A DNA stretch of 64,000 bases from Gammaproteobacteria bacterium (GTDB taxonomy: Bacteria > Pseudomonadota > Gammaproteobacteria > Steroidobacterales > GCA-2729495), in NCBI GenBank assembly GCA_024229935.1, contig JAAERX010000002.1:62001-126000 (forward strand), written 5' to 3'. The first letter of the stretch is position 1; every line of letters begins with the position of its first letter. The notes below the pieces were generated by a model, which was given only the letters and a program-made list of their open reading frames with translations, made no database searches and was not told where the DNA came from. Shown here one piece after another: positions 1-10,225 of the stretch. Position numbers and translations under genes: made by a program.

Positions 1-603
1 GTAACGTACCTCCTGCTGATGTATCAGCAACTCACGTATTACAGATGATGAAATTTCCAGCTGTGTTACTTCCTGCACCAGGATGCACCCAGCCGACGCA
101 TGCTGTAAATCAGATAATGTCTTAGTACCATGCGTGGCAAGTAATTTGCCCAACAAGCCATCTGTCGGTAGTTGTGAACCAGGCCGACAGGCAACCACAA
201 TATGTGCAAACTCCAGAATTTCTGTCCAGCGGTGCCAGTTAGGCAAACCAAGAAAAGCATCCATCCCAAGAATCATGCACAGGCTTTGTATACCAATTTC
301 ACTGCGTATTTCTTCAAGTGTCAGTACAGACCATGAAGGCCCCTGACGCTTAAATTCACGATCATCTACACTACACCAGGGCAGTTCACTAATTGCTGCT
401 TCCAGCATTTTGACCCGTTGTTCTCCACTGGCCAGATGCGGCGAACGATGCGGCGGATTTGCTGAGGGCACAAAACGTAATTCCCCCAGATGTAAAAGAT
501 CATTCAGCTCCACAGCAGTTCGTAAATGCCCGTAATGCACCGGGTCAAAAGCACCACCCATAATAGCAAGAGGCCGGGTTCTATCAGCACCTGAATTTTT
601 CAT
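1..603 (-). CDS. nadD: Nicotinate-nucleotide adenylyltransferase NadD (3' end beyond window)
   Basis: NadD joins ATP and nicotinate mononucleotide to give deamido-NAD in NAD synthesis. The frame reads from an ATG at 603 to the window edge (201 codons). The nucleotidyltransferase motif GGAFDPVHYGH is at residues 16-26, and the C-terminal EISSSVIRELL matches the family SxSxxIR signature. About 10-20 C-terminal residues lie outside the window. Its ATG overlaps the holA stop as ATGA, so the two are translationally coupled, as in many gammaproteobacteria. An overlapping minus-strand frame at 66-269 is a shadow. Confidence 0.95.
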   Translation of the reverse strand, partial: MKNSGADRTRPLAIMGGAFDPVHYGHLRTAVELNDLLHLGELRFVPSANPPHRSPHLASGEQRVKMLEAAISELPWCSVDDREFKRQGPSWSVLTLEEIRSEIGIQSLCMILGMDAFLGLPNWHRWTEILEFAHIVVACRPGSQLPTDGLLGKLLATHGTKTLSDLQHASAGCILVQEVTQLEISSSVIRELLIHQQEVRY

Positions 604-1625
604 ACCTCATAACCTGCCAACCTGACCTGCTGTGGTTGCGCCAGACATAACAGTAATTCCAGTAAAGCATTCCACGGCTGACCCGGGCTGGCACCTTTAA
701 CAATACGATCAGTCAAACCCATCTTTGCCGCCAGTCTTCGCACACTGCGTTCATCATGATTATGCAGCGCTTTGCTCAGTAATGCCTGACGAGCATTCCA
801 CACACGCGCCTCATTCATTGCCTGCCCAGGCGATGCACCCTGTTGAACTCGTGACCATAGTGAGACAAGCAGACTTGCCTCTCGTGCCAGTGCCCAAAGT
901 GTCAAAGCCGGAGCAATGCCTTCTTTACGTAAACCATAGAGAATTCTTATTGCTCGGGTAACATCTTGGCCAACAGCCGCATCAGCCAGCTGAAATACAT
1001 CAAACCGGGCACCATCAGCAACACTTTGCTGCACGATTTCTGCCGTAACCTGCTGCCCATCTGCAAGCAATACCAACTTGCTAATTTCCTGCTGGGCTGC
1101 CAGCAAATTACCCTCAACCCGGGCAGCCAGTATTTCTATAGCCTCCTGGTCAAAACTAAGTCCAGCTGCCTGCATACGATTAGCCAACCAGCCTGGTAAC
1201 TGCTCTGGTGTCAGCATCCGAATAGCTACCCAAACCGCATCTTTTTCAAGGGTCTTCACCCACTTGGCTTTAGCATCAGCTTTTGGCGCAGTAATAATAA
1301 ATAAGGTATCAGCAGGTGGGTCTGCAACCAGCTCAACAATTGCAGCACCGCCCTCACGACCAGGCTTACCGGTAGTTAAACGTATTTCAACAATTTTACG
1401 ACTGGCGAACAATGACAGGTTATCCAAACCAGCACGCAGAGACTGCCAGTCAAATTTAGCATCTGCACTGTGTGACTCACGTTCGTCATATCCCTGACGA
1501 CGCGCCTGCACACGAATGGCATCTGCAACTTCACCCGCAAGCAGCGGGTCTTCGCCTGAAATGAAATAAATCGGTGACAAGCCCTTTGAAAGCTGTTGAT
1601 TAATCTTATTGGCTGTCAGTTTCAC
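600..1625 (-). CDS. holA: DNA polymerase III delta subunit HolA
   Basis: HolA is the clamp-loader delta subunit, which opens the beta sliding clamp. The protein has 341 residues, the usual length. It opens with the family pattern PIYFISGEDPLLAGEVADAIR near residues 18-38, a degenerate AAA+ nucleotide-binding region, and has the usual helical C-terminal domain. The start is GTG at 1625. It is followed at once by nadD with a 4-bp overlap. In E. coli holA follows lptE; here leuS-lptE lies about 4.5 kb away with other genes between, so the usual leuS-lptE-holA-nadD string is interrupted. Confidence 0.93.
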   Translation of the reverse strand: MKLTANKINQQLSKGLSPIYFISGEDPLLAGEVADAIRVQARRQGYDERESHSADAKFDWQSLRAGLDNLSLFASRKIVEIRLTTGKPGREGGAAIVELVADPPADTLFIITAPKADAKAKWVKTLEKDAVWVAIRMLTPEQLPGWLANRMQAAGLSFDQEAIEILAARVEGNLLAAQQEISKLVLLADGQQVTAEIVQQSVADGARFDVFQLADAAVGQDVTRAIRILYGLRKEGIAPALTLWALAREASLLVSLWSRVQQGASPGQAMNEARVWNARQALLSKALHNHDERSVRRLAAKMGLTDRIVKGASPGQPWNALLELLLCLAQPQQVRLAGYEV

Positions 1626-1660
1626 TCTTTAATCGGCACTCCGTATTTTATCCAGATGGA

Positions 1661-1918
1661 TCAGCCTTTAAAGGCAGCCCAGTGAATGCACTCTTCTTCA
1701 AGTAATACCGGGATATCATCACGGACCGGATACACAAGGTCACCATCCTGACTTACCAGTCCCCCGGTCAAAATTTCTGTTAAAGACTCACCGCCATGGT
1801 TACGTACTTTGCCTGCAACAATAGCCGTATTGATCTCTGCCAGCAGCGTTTCATCCATACGGACAAGCGGCCGTCGGGTAATGGGGCAACACAAAATATC
1901 CAGTAATCTGTTATCCAT
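1661..1918 (-). CDS. Trm112/YcaR-like small protein, divergent
   Basis: This 85-residue protein looks like the Trm112 (UPF0434, YcaR) family. It has the N-terminal LLDILCCPITRRPL block and the C-terminal GDLVYPVRDDIPVLLEEE block typical of these proteins. About 25 extra residues sit between the two blocks compared with E. coli YcaR. The zinc-type cysteines are incomplete: Cys10 and Cys11 and a late Cys are present, but not a CxxC pair, so metal binding is doubtful. Family members are often activators of methyltransferases, but the partner here is unknown. It lies between yidD and holA on the same strand. Confidence 0.75.
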   Translation of the reverse strand: MDNRLLDILCCPITRRPLVRMDETLLAEINTAIVAGKVRNHGGESLTEILTGGLVSQDGDLVYPVRDDIPVLLEEECIHWAAFKG

Positions 1919-2055
1919 AGGTTATTACCTGTTACCCCTGATCAGTTGTCTCTAACTCAGAGTTAAATAATCTTTGCTACATAACTTCAATTCTACATCA
2001 GCCTGCCACAACAAGGCGGCTACCAGACATATAACTGTCTGTGGAATAGCCCTTT

Positions 2056-2289
2056 TCAGTCCTGATCCTTGATACCCCACCAGCTAAATACTTCAGGCAC
2101 CGGATCATGCCCATGGGCAGCAAAGGGCTGACAGCGCAGGATACGCTTTAGCGCAAGCCAGCCTCCCCGCAGGCTGCCATACCGCTTTATTGCTTCATCT
2201 GCATATTCTGAGCAGGTGGGCTGAAAGCGACACCGCGGGGCCATGAAAGGCGAGATATAGCGTCGATAAATATGAATTAACCAGCGCAC
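2056..2289 (-). CDS. yidD: Membrane protein insertion efficiency factor YidD
   Basis: YidD is a small membrane-associated protein that assists YidC-dependent insertion of inner-membrane proteins. The 77 residues carry the family block [24 protein letters not shown] and RILRCQPF, with three conserved cysteines, then HGHDPVPE. The start is GTG at 2289, overlapping the sufE stop by 13 bp. The gene normally sits in rpmH-rnpA-yidD-yidC; here it is beside sufE and a Trm112-like gene, an unusual place. The family call rests on the whole conserved core and is firm. Confidence 0.92.
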   Translation of the reverse strand: MRWLIHIYRRYISPFMAPRCRFQPTCSEYADEAIKRYGSLRGGWLALKRILRCQPFAAHGHDPVPEVFSWWGIKDQD

Positions 2290-2705
2290 TGAATTGCAAC
2301 CGCATGCCCCCGGATTGCATCAATCATTGCATGCAGCCCATTACTACGGGTTGGGCTCAGGTGCTCATGTAAGCCAATAGCATCAATAAAATCAGGTGGG
2401 GTAGTAAGAATCTCATCAGCATTGCGATCACTATAAACATGAATCAGCACAGCTATCAGTCCTGACACAATGGCCGAATCGCTAATGGCATGAAAGGTTA
2501 GTTTACCATTTGCTTCATCTGCCTTGAGCCAGACCTGAGACTGACAACCATGCAGTTTATATTCTTCAGTTTTCCAGTCCGATGGAAATTCTGGCAGCTT
2601 ACGGCCCAGATCAATCAGATACTCATAGCGATCAAGCCAGTTATCAAATAACTGAAAATCATTAATCAAATCTACCTGTGCCTGGGTGATATCAACATTA
2701 CTCAT
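2277..2705 (-). CDS. sufE: Cysteine desulfuration protein SufE
   Basis: SufE accepts persulfide sulfur from a cysteine desulfurase (SufS or CsdA) for iron-sulfur cluster assembly. With the start at 2705 the protein has 142 residues and the active Cys54 in LHGCQSQVW, close to E. coli Cys51. The frame is open upstream to 2762, but GAGG lies 8 nt before the ATG at 2705 and only 2 nt before the ATG at 2711, so 2705 is preferred. It follows cysS closely and overlaps yidD. No sufS is in the window, so it could also be the CsdE paralogue. Confidence 0.88.
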   Translation of the reverse strand: MSNVDITQAQVDLINDFQLFDNWLDRYEYLIDLGRKLPEFPSDWKTEEYKLHGCQSQVWLKADEANGKLTFHAISDSAIVSGLIAVLIHVYSDRNADEILTTPPDFIDAIGLHEHLSPTRSNGLHAMIDAIRGHAVAIQCAG

Positions 2706-2715
2706 ATTCATTACC

Positions 2716-4098
2716 TCAGGCGCCCGCACGTCGCCAGTGCGGACCATCCGGACTGTCTTCAATAACCACGCCCATATCTGTCAACTGGTCACGAATACGA
2801 TCCGCTTCAGCATAATCCCCAGAAACGCGCGCGGCACTGCGCTGCTCCAGTAAAGCATCAATCTCTGCTGCATCAGTATCCTGCGTTGCCCCAGCTTCAA
2901 ACCAGGCCACCGGGTCACTACCAAGCAGGCCAAGTAGCTCAGCACTGGCACGTAACTGTTGTGCCAGTTGTATCGCCTCGGGACCATCATCAATCCGGTT
3001 AATTTCACGCGCCAGTGCAAATAAAGCAGCCAGGGCTCGTGGCGTATTAATGTCATCTTCTATAGCTGTAATAAAATCAACGGATGGCGCTGTCTCAACC
3101 CAATCAGATTCCCACCCGGAAACTTTACGAAGTGCGTTATACAGACGATCCAGTTTACGGCGCGCTTCAACCAGTACATCATCTGACCAGTCCAGTGGCT
3201 GCCGGTAATGTGCATTCAACAAGGCAAGCCTGACTACCTCACCTGGTGCCTCATCCAGCAAATCCCGAACCAGCACAACATTACCCAAAGACTTGGACAT
3301 CTTGGTGCTGTCCACATTAACAAAACCATTATGCAACCAATAACGGCTAAAGGTTTCACCCTCGTGAGCACATCTGCTTTGGGCTATTTCATTTTCATGA
3401 TGCGGGAAAATCAAATCATTCCCACCCCCATGAATATCGATAGTGGTACCAAGGTGCGTTGCCACCATCGCTGAACACTCAATATGCCAGCCAGGCCGGC
3501 CACGCCCCCAGGGGCTATCCCAGCCAGGCTGTTCAGCTGCAGAGGGCTTCCATAAAATAAAGTCCCCAGGTGCTTCCTTATAAGGCGCAACCTCAACCCT
3601 GGCACCATCTATAAGTTGGCGACTGTCACGACGTGACAGCTGGCCATATTCATCAAATGAAGCCACCCGGAACAGCACGTGCCCTTCTGCTTCATAGGCA
3701 TGTCCACCCTCAACCAGGCGCTCTATCATCGTAATCATCTCAGCCAGATGATGAGTTGCATAGGGCTCCACATCAGGAGGCAGCACCCCAAGTGAGGCCA
3801 TATCCGCATGATAATCAGCCACATGGCGTGCCGCAATCACCTCTATAGCCTCTCCAGAGGATTCCGCAGCTGTATTAATCTTGTCATCAATATCAGTAAT
3901 ATTGCGGACATATGTGACTGCATAGCGAGTCCGTAAATAACGGACCAAGACATCAAAGACCACTGCCGGCCTAGCATTACCAATATGTGGACGGTTATAG
4001 ACCGTTGGCCCGCAAACATATACCGAGACCTGGCCAGGGGTGACAGGCACGAATTCTTCCTTGCTACGGGATAAGGTGTTATGAAGGTTAAGACTCAT
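2716..4098 (-). CDS. cysS: Cysteinyl-tRNA synthetase CysS
   Basis: CysS charges tRNA-Cys with cysteine. The 460 residues are the usual length. The class I HIGH motif appears as HIGN at residues 38-41 and KMSKS at 266-270. Zinc-site residues are visible: Cys29, Cys208 in GWHIECSAM, and the HHENE segment around 233-237. It is the first gene of a minus-strand run (cysS, sufE, yidD, Trm112-like, holA, nadD) and is divergent from hisI across a 163-bp spacer that must hold both promoters. I could not settle a promoter there. Confidence 0.97.
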   Translation of the reverse strand: MSLNLHNTLSRSKEEFVPVTPGQVSVYVCGPTVYNRPHIGNARPAVVFDVLVRYLRTRYAVTYVRNITDIDDKINTAAESSGEAIEVIAARHVADYHADMASLGVLPPDVEPYATHHLAEMITMIERLVEGGHAYEAEGHVLFRVASFDEYGQLSRRDSRQLIDGARVEVAPYKEAPGDFILWKPSAAEQPGWDSPWGRGRPGWHIECSAMVATHLGTTIDIHGGGNDLIFPHHENEIAQSRCAHEGETFSRYWLHNGFVNVDSTKMSKSLGNVVLVRDLLDEAPGEVVRLALLNAHYRQPLDWSDDVLVEARRKLDRLYNALRKVSGWESDWVETAPSVDFITAIEDDINTPRALAALFALAREINRIDDGPEAIQLAQQLRASAELLGLLGSDPVAWFEAGATQDTDAAEIDALLEQRSAARVSGDYAEADRIRDQLTDMGVVIEDSPDGPHWRRAGA

Positions 4099-4261
4099 AG
4101 GGCACTTTTATTTAGAACAGCCCGGTATAATACCAATTTTGGCGAGACTCCTAGGCATGATTCGCAGAAACATTTCTAAGGAAAATCTTACCCGGAACAG
4201 TATAAAACTATATCACTACATGCCGGCCCAACCCCGGTAATAGCAGGCGGAGAGCTACAAG

Positions 4262-4747
4262 GTGGAATTAAACAAGATTTTTAGTGCCCGACAAACCGTT
4301 GAGCAGGTCGAGGAAGGCAGCAAACTGGCACCTAAATTTGATGCAAATGGCCTTATACCGGCCGTCACAACCGACCATGATTCTGGTGAACTACTGATGC
4401 ATGGATATATGAATGCTGAGGCACTGACCCTGACTATCACCACAGGTGAGGCACACTATTTCAGTCGCAGCCGCCAGGCTATCTGGCATAAAGGCGCTAC
4501 CAGTGGCCTTACGCAGAAGATTCGTGAGCTAAAAATTGATGATGATCAGGATTGTATCTGGCTGCGTGTTGATGTCACAGGTGGTGCAAGCTGTCATGTG
4601 GGCTATCGCTCCTGCTTTTACAGAACCATCCCTTCAGGCCCAGAAATAAATACAGATGGTCCACTGACACTTGAATTCACCGAACATGAAAAAGTGTTTG
4701 ATCCAGAAGATGTCTATCCGGGTGTGGAAAACCCTACCAAGCTATAA
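4262..4747 (+). CDS. hisI: Phosphoribosyl-AMP cyclohydrolase HisI, stand-alone
   Basis: HisI opens the adenine ring of phosphoribosyl-AMP in histidine synthesis. The 161-residue protein has the family landmarks [18 protein letters not shown] and, further on, [17 protein letters not shown] followed by GYRSCFYR, giving the zinc and magnesium ligands. There is no HisE pyrophosphohydrolase domain, unlike the E. coli HisIE fusion, so a separate hisE must exist elsewhere. The start is GTG, with GGAG about 11 nt upstream. It is the only plus-strand gene in the first 16 kb and no other his gene is nearby. Confidence 0.93.
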   Translation: MELNKIFSARQTVEQVEEGSKLAPKFDANGLIPAVTTDHDSGELLMHGYMNAEALTLTITTGEAHYFSRSRQAIWHKGATSGLTQKIRELKIDDDQDCIWLRVDVTGGASCHVGYRSCFYRTIPSGPEINTDGPLTLEFTEHEKVFDPEDVYPGVENPTKL

Positions 4748-4902
4748 ATCAGATGACGCCTTCTTTCTGGTTGGGCATAGCCCGCCCGGAAATATATAAA
4801 GCAGAATTTACATCTCGTACTGTACTAAACACCCCCCTGCATCTCATACGCTGCCAATCAAACTCTCAGCGTTAAAGGATATTCCTTCTGGCCGATAAAG
4901 TT

Positions 4903-4929
4903 AGCCTTTTATACCGGCCATAAAAGGCT
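4903..4929. terminator. Hairpin between convergent hisI and membrane-protein gene
   Basis: A 9-bp perfect stem (AGCCTTTTA, 9-nt loop, TAAAAGGCT) lies between the two convergent genes. The arms are A/T-rich and could work in either direction, but no clean T-run follows, so the terminator call is tentative. A smaller competing hairpin (GGCTT/AAGCC) overlaps its right side. Confidence 0.4.
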
Positions 4930-4974
4930 TCAAAAAGCCAGATGCCGGCTATAGACGATAGAATTTAAAAGTCC

Positions 4975-5640
4975 CTACCGACGCCGTCTCGGCCGCCCAT
5001 CAATATTGCGAGTTCGTGGCAACCGTGACCAGGCATATAAAAATTCAATCGTACCAATCGTGATGATTATGTAAGCACCCAGCTCAATAAACTCTTCTGA
5101 AGCAACTTTCACAACCCGCACATACTCATCGCCCATAATAATTTTCCACAGTGGTTCATGACCAATAAGCTGGGCAAAAGGAATGAGTAAAATCATCCCC
5201 CCTATAATAAGTGCCAGCCCTGCTGACGGCCATGACCTTCGCCAGCCCTGACTATATCGATCATGATTACGTACCCCATATACAACAACCACTGAAAGTA
5301 GCACTGCACACAGCACCTGCCACAGATTATCAAGCAGGTAAACATCCAGAAAAAAATCCAGCTCACGAATCAGGAATATAATAAAGAGTATGCCAAAGCC
5401 AATTACCATAGGACGCCGCAGGCGATCACGAAAGGCAATCCAGCTAAATACACTCGCACAAAATATTAAGAGTAGATTCTGTAATAACTCAACCGGTGAA
5501 AATTCACTGGTAATCACGCCGGATACTTCACGATCAAACTGCAGCCCTCCTGGTAAGCGTGCCCCCAGGAACATTACAAGCACGGTGCCAACAGTCACTC
5601 CTAATGCATACGCCAGATAACGAAATAAAACTTTTTTCAT
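4975..5640 (-). CDS. Unknown six-helix inner-membrane protein after lptE
   Basis: I do not recognise this 221-residue protein. Hydrophobic segments at about residues 8-28, 52-70, 76-96, 100-122, 138-158 and 185-208 suggest six membrane helices. The C-terminus is strongly basic (TRNIDGRPRRRR) and probably cytoplasmic. The charged segment RELDFFLDVYLLD between helices 3 and 4 and EYVRVVKVASEEFIELGAY before helix 6 are the most distinctive parts. It starts 12 bp after the lptE stop, with AGGCGG upstream of the ATG, so it belongs to the leuS-lptE operon. It occupies the place where holA usually sits. Confidence 0.8.
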   Translation of the reverse strand: MKKVLFRYLAYALGVTVGTVLVMFLGARLPGGLQFDREVSGVITSEFSPVELLQNLLLIFCASVFSWIAFRDRLRRPMVIGFGILFIIFLIRELDFFLDVYLLDNLWQVLCAVLLSVVVVYGVRNHDRYSQGWRRSWPSAGLALIIGGMILLIPFAQLIGHEPLWKIIMGDEYVRVVKVASEEFIELGAYIIITIGTIEFLYAWSRLPRTRNIDGRPRRRR

Positions 5641-5652
5641 TAACTGTGCCGC

Positions 5653-6159
5653 CTACTTTAACCGTAACAATTCGCGGCCAACCTGCCTGACAATATCCGC
5701 CGAAATTGCCTTACGAATTCCCTCTGCTTCCCTGTTCTTACCAAGCGTCTGCGTTTCGTCGTAGGTGTAATCCTGGTTCAATGAAAGGGTCCGCGATGGC
5801 AGAACCTCTACGCCATTAATCCAGACAGAATATCTAACTGTATAGAAAACATCATATTCTGTCGGCACATTACGTACTGAAATAGTCAGCACCTTCTGTC
5901 CCGATTCATCCCGTTCAATACGAATGACGGCATCAGCATCAATGGGCGAACCTGCAAGCCTTACCCCGCCCTGCTCAAGCGCTACCCGAAGGTCACGATA
6001 AAAGAATGTGTAATGATCCTCTGCATCAATATAGGTGCTGGCCATACTGGCAGGGTACTCATCTGTACCCTGCAAACGAAACCCACATGCAGCCAGTAGT
6101 GATGCCAGCAGCAAGATGGCAAAGCGAAAATAGGCTGCCTTTTGTTTAAACCACCACAT
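5653..6159 (-). CDS. lptE: LPS-assembly lipoprotein LptE
   Basis: LptE is the outer-membrane lipoprotein that plugs and assembles the LptD barrel for LPS export. The chosen ATG at 6159 gives 168 residues with a short basic N-terminus, a hydrophobic stretch and the lipobox LLAAC, Cys25 being the lipidated residue. CGFRLQG follows, the usual start of mature LptE. The frame extends upstream to 6234, but that would place 25 extra residues before the signal peptide. The ATG overlaps the 3' end of leuS by 14 bp, as is common for this pair. Confidence 0.9.
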   Translation of the reverse strand: MWWFKQKAAYFRFAILLLASLLAACGFRLQGTDEYPASMASTYIDAEDHYTFFYRDLRVALEQGGVRLAGSPIDADAVIRIERDESGQKVLTISVRNVPTEYDVFYTVRYSVWINGVEVLPSRTLSLNQDYTYDETQTLGKNREAEGIRKAISADIVRQVGRELLRLK

Positions 6160-8599
6160 TAACAAGCTTCCCGGGAACAACAATAACTTTCTGTATTTCA
6201 TTGCCTGCAATAAACCGTTGTACATTCTCATCATTCAGTGCCACTTCTTTAGCAGCATCCTTCGATGCATCAGCAGCAACTTCAATACGTGCCCGCAATT
6301 TGCCATTCACCTGCACTACCAGCGTCACTCTGCTTGATACACGTGCTGCTTCGTCTGCTATCGGCCATGCTACATCTATAACGGCTTCCTCATGGCCTAA
6401 TTGCCGCCACAGAGAATGGCATACATGCGGAATAATAGGCGCCAGCAACAGCACAACACTTTCTAGTGCTTCATGAATCAGCTGATAATCAACTGAATTA
6501 TTAGTCTTATAACGATTCACTGCGTTAACCAACTCCATCGTGGCAGCAATTGCTGTATTAAAAGTATAGCGACGACCAACATCATCACCAACTTTAGCAA
6601 TTGTGTCATGCACCAAACGACGTAATTCCTGCTGCCGATCATCAAGCCCATTCAGATCTTTTTTCTTGCCAGAGAATTCACCAGATATATGTATTTGTAC
6701 GCAGTCCCACAAACGACGGATAAAACGAAAAGCGCCCTTCACCCCTTCATCTGACCACTCAAGTGACTGCTCCGGTGGGGCAGCAAACATCGTGAACAGA
6801 CGTACAGTATCAGCACCATACTTATTTATAAGTTCTTCAGGGTCTACCGTATTACCAAGCGACTTGGACATCTTGGCGCCATCTTTTAGCACCATGCCCT
6901 GTGTCAGCAGACGCTTAAAGGGCTCATCAGTGTCAACCAGGCCCTGATCTCGCAGCAACTTATGATAAAAACGTGCGTACAGTAAATGTAGAATAGCATG
7001 CTCAATACCACCTATATAAAGATCAACCGGCAGCCAGTAGTTACTCCGCTCATCAAGCATTGTATTGGTGGCATCAGGACAGCAAAAGCGAGCGTAATAC
7101 CAGGATGATTCCATAAAAGTATCAAAAGTATCAGTCTCTCTTTGTGCCTTCTCGCCCGTAGCAGAATCTGCTGTTTCAAGAAATTCGGGCATATTTTTTA
7201 ATGGCGAGCCGGCCCCATCAAGTGCAACGTCTTCAGGCAATACAACTGGCAGATCCTCATCTGCTAAAGTTTTCTGCTGACCATCTGCAGTATTGATTAT
7301 CGGGATTGGCGTACCCCAATAACGTTGTCTGGAGATCAGCCAGTCACGTAAACGATAGTTAGTACGACGATCGCCTTTACCATCAGCTTCCAGGTCAGTT
7401 GCCAATGCATTAAATGCCTCTGCTGAGCTCAATCCATCATATTTACCTGAATTAATCAGTCTACCTTTTATAACAAAAGCTTCTGAGTTCAGATCACAGA
7501 CTTCATTCCCGGCCGGCTCAATAACCTGCCGCACCGGCAAACCATATTCATGTGCGAATTCATAATCCCGCTGGTCATGTGCCGGAACAGCCATAACTGC
7601 ACCCGTGCCATACCCCATCAATACAAAATTTGCCGCCCAGACAGGCACCTTGTCTCCTGTAACAGGGTGTACAGCATTAATACCTAATGCCATACCTTTT
7701 TTTTCCATCGTCTCAACAACGGCTTCTGAAACAGCACTGTGCTGACACTCTTCCAAAAATTTCTGTAACTCAGGATTACCTTCTGCAGCTTCCATGGCCA
7801 ACGGGTGTTCAGCCGCTACCGCCATATAGCTAACACCTAACAAGGTATCCGGACGCGTTGTATATATTCGTAAAGTCTGCTCAGAGCCTGCAACATCAAA
7901 ATCAACTTCAAGACCCTCAGAACGGCCAATCCAGTTACGCTGCATAATCTTGACCGGTTCCGGCCAATCCAGATCATCAAGCCCAGCTAGCAGTTCATCT
8001 GCATAATCAGTAATTCGCAGGAACCATTGGGGTATTTCCCTCCTTTCTACAACTGCGCCAGAGCGCCAGCCCTTACCATCAATAACCTGTTCATTTGCCA
8101 GCACAGTCTGATCAACCGGATCCCAGTTAACGACTGCTGCTTTTTTATAGGCCAGCCCTTTCTCAAATAACCGGGTAAAGAACCATTGCTCCCAACGGTA
8201 GTAATCCTGATCACAGGTAGCAAGTTCCCGATCCCAGTCATAAGCAAAACCGAGTTGCTTTAGCTGTACACGCATGTAATCAATGTTCTCGCGTGTCCAT
8301 TGCGCCGGTGGCAAACCATGCTTTAGTGCCGCACCTTCTGCAGGCAACCCAAATGCATCCCAGCCCATGGGCTGCATAACATTCCGGCCCAACATACGCT
8401 GGTATCGGGAAACTACATCACCAATGGTGTAATTCCGCACATGCCCCATATGTAACCGACCACTGGGGTATGGAAACATACTCAAACAATAAAATTTTTC
8501 CCGTTCATCATTCTCAATAGCTGCAAAACTTTTACTGTCATCCCAGAATTTCTGGGCAGCGGCTTCTATTTCTGTGGGGTTATAAGGTGCTGTTTCCAA
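6146..8599 (-). CDS. leuS: Leucyl-tRNA synthetase LeuS
   Basis: LeuS charges tRNA-Leu. The 817 residues are a little shorter than the E. coli enzyme. The class I motif is HMGH at residues 50-53, and KMSKS appears in [13 protein letters not shown] in the catalytic C-terminal part of the core. The CP1 editing domain lies between, with the threonine-rich [10 protein letters not shown] loop and [17 protein letters not shown]. The start is TTG at 8599, supported by GGAG 6 nt upstream and by alignment of [12 protein letters not shown] with the family N-terminus. It heads the leuS-lptE-membrane protein operon. Confidence 0.97.
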   Translation of the reverse strand: METAPYNPTEIEAAAQKFWDDSKSFAAIENDEREKFYCLSMFPYPSGRLHMGHVRNYTIGDVVSRYQRMLGRNVMQPMGWDAFGLPAEGAALKHGLPPAQWTRENIDYMRVQLKQLGFAYDWDRELATCDQDYYRWEQWFFTRLFEKGLAYKKAAVVNWDPVDQTVLANEQVIDGKGWRSGAVVERREIPQWFLRITDYADELLAGLDDLDWPEPVKIMQRNWIGRSEGLEVDFDVAGSEQTLRIYTTRPDTLLGVSYMAVAAEHPLAMEAAEGNPELQKFLEECQHSAVSEAVVETMEKKGMALGINAVHPVTGDKVPVWAANFVLMGYGTGAVMAVPAHDQRDYEFAHEYGLPVRQVIEPAGNEVCDLNSEAFVIKGRLINSGKYDGLSSAEAFNALATDLEADGKGDRRTNYRLRDWLISRQRYWGTPIPIINTADGQQKTLADEDLPVVLPEDVALDGAGSPLKNMPEFLETADSATGEKAQRETDTFDTFMESSWYYARFCCPDATNTMLDERSNYWLPVDLYIGGIEHAILHLLYARFYHKLLRDQGLVDTDEPFKRLLTQGMVLKDGAKMSKSLGNTVDPEELINKYGADTVRLFTMFAAPPEQSLEWSDEGVKGAFRFIRRLWDCVQIHISGEFSGKKKDLNGLDDRQQELRRLVHDTIAKVGDDVGRRYTFNTAIAATMELVNAVNRYKTNNSVDYQLIHEALESVVLLLAPIIPHVCHSLWRQLGHEEAVIDVAWPIADEAARVSSRVTLVVQVNGKLRARIEVAADASKDAAKEVALNDENVQRFIAGNEIQKVIVVPGKLVNVVV

Positions 8600-8713
8600 C
8601 TCGATCTCCGTCGTTTAATACCAGCTATGGCAAGCAGGCCGGGTAGGATACACCAGAGCACCAGCGTACCGCATGGCCAAATTGGTCAGAAAAGCCTTAA
8701 GACTGGAGGGATT

Positions 8714-10225
8714 TTAGTCCGTTTTTCGTCGTGAAAACCAACTACCACCGACCATAAGCAACACCATGCCTGTTATGGGAAGCCAGTTACCAAAACGCAT
8801 GTAGGGTGTCTGACCTGCATAAGGACGAACTGTAGCATCAAGAAAACCAGGTTCAAACTGAGGAATACGCTGCTCAATATGACCAGCCGGATTAATCACA
8901 GCAGTAATGCCGGTATTGGTTGTACGCAACATATAACGTCCAGTTTCCCGTGCCCGAAACTGATTTATCTGCAAATGCTGGTGGGGTGCAATTGTGTTAC
9001 CAAACCAGGCATCATTGCTCACATTAACCAGTAACTGTGCTTGTGGAAAAAAACTTAACTGCTCTGCTCCAAATGCAATCTCATAACAGATAGTAGGCGC
9101 CACCGGCACTCCTTTTGCGTACAGTGGCTCTTGCATCTCACTACCCGGGGAAATGCTCTCTGATGGCAGATTAACCAAACGCATTATCTGACGAACAAAA
9201 TCCGGCACAGGGAAATATTCACCAAAAGCAACCAGATGCCGCTTGTAATAACGACCCTCTTCTTTTCCAAGTGCCAACAGGGTGTTTAGAAACTGATCAT
9301 TTTCAAAATCATACGTCAGGATACCTGCAAATAATTGCGTATCACGCATCACCATCTCATCATGCAAAGAGTGCAGAAACTCTTCGACCTCATAAGGCAA
9401 TGCCGGTATAGCTGCTTCCGGCCATACAATTAAATCAAGCGGGTTATCACTGACACTCAGCTCGCGGTAAAGGCTAAGCGTAGGCCCAAGCTGTTCCGGC
9501 AACCATTTCTTCTCCTGCGGGATGGCTCCCTGCACAAGACGCACATGAAAATTCTTGCCTGTATCCTGAGTCCATATACTTTTATGTAGCCCTGTCGTGG
9601 TAACAACAACACACACAATAATGCCCAGCCCTGTGAGGCGCTGCCATGTATTGCCTGCCACACAAGCCACAAGTCCACCGGCCAGTAATACTGTGACCCA
9701 GGTAACTCCATACACGCCTACCAAGGGCGCAATGCTGCCCAGAACGCTTTCGGTCTGGCTGTAGCCTATACTCATCCAGGGGAAGCCGGTTAGCACCCAA
9801 CCCCGCAGCCATTCTGCCAGTGCCCAGCCGGCAGGGAATACAAGCAACCAGCGCAACACACTATTAGCCCGGGAATAACGTACAACCACATAACCAGCCA
9901 ATGCAGCAAAACTGGCTAAGGCAATAATAAAAACCAGCATCATCAAGAGTGCCAGTGGTGGCCATAAACCACCCAGGATATTGAGACTTATATAAAGCCA
10001 CCAGGTGCCTGCCGCAAACAAGCCAACACCAAAAGCAAAGCCAATCCAGGCGGCCTGACGGGGAGTAGCACGCTCCCACAAGAGCAGAAGACATGCCAAA
10101 GGCAAAGGTGCAATCCAGTACCAGCCAAAAGGAGCAAATGCAGTAACCAGAAGAGCGCCAGCAACCAGAGCAACCCAGCGACCGTTTACTGGCCCTGCAA
10201 AATCATGCAGGCGCAACAACTTCAC
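8714..10225 (-). CDS. lnt: Apolipoprotein N-acyltransferase Lnt
   Basis: Lnt adds the third acyl chain to the N-terminal cysteine of lipoproteins at the periplasmic face of the inner membrane. The 503 residues begin with about 200 residues of membrane helices, followed by a nitrilase-type domain. The catalytic Glu is in LIVWPEAAIPALP, the Lys in GRYYKRHLVAFGEYFPVP and the Cys in PTICYEIAFG. A last hydrophobic segment precedes the C-terminus. The start is GTG, overlapping the corC stop as GTGA. It is the last gene of the miaB-ybeZ-ybeY-corC-lnt operon. Confidence 0.96.
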   Translation of the reverse strand: MKLLRLHDFAGPVNGRWVALVAGALLVTAFAPFGWYWIAPLPLACLLLLWERATPRQAAWIGFAFGVGLFAAGTWWLYISLNILGGLWPPLALLMMLVFIIALASFAALAGYVVVRYSRANSVLRWLLVFPAGWALAEWLRGWVLTGFPWMSIGYSQTESVLGSIAPLVGVYGVTWVTVLLAGGLVACVAGNTWQRLTGLGIIVCVVVTTTGLHKSIWTQDTGKNFHVRLVQGAIPQEKKWLPEQLGPTLSLYRELSVSDNPLDLIVWPEAAIPALPYEVEEFLHSLHDEMVMRDTQLFAGILTYDFENDQFLNTLLALGKEEGRYYKRHLVAFGEYFPVPDFVRQIMRLVNLPSESISPGSEMQEPLYAKGVPVAPTICYEIAFGAEQLSFFPQAQLLVNVSNDAWFGNTIAPHQHLQINQFRARETGRYMLRTTNTGITAVINPAGHIEQRIPQFEPGFLDATVRPYAGQTPYMRFGNWLPITGMVLLMVGGSWFSRRKTD

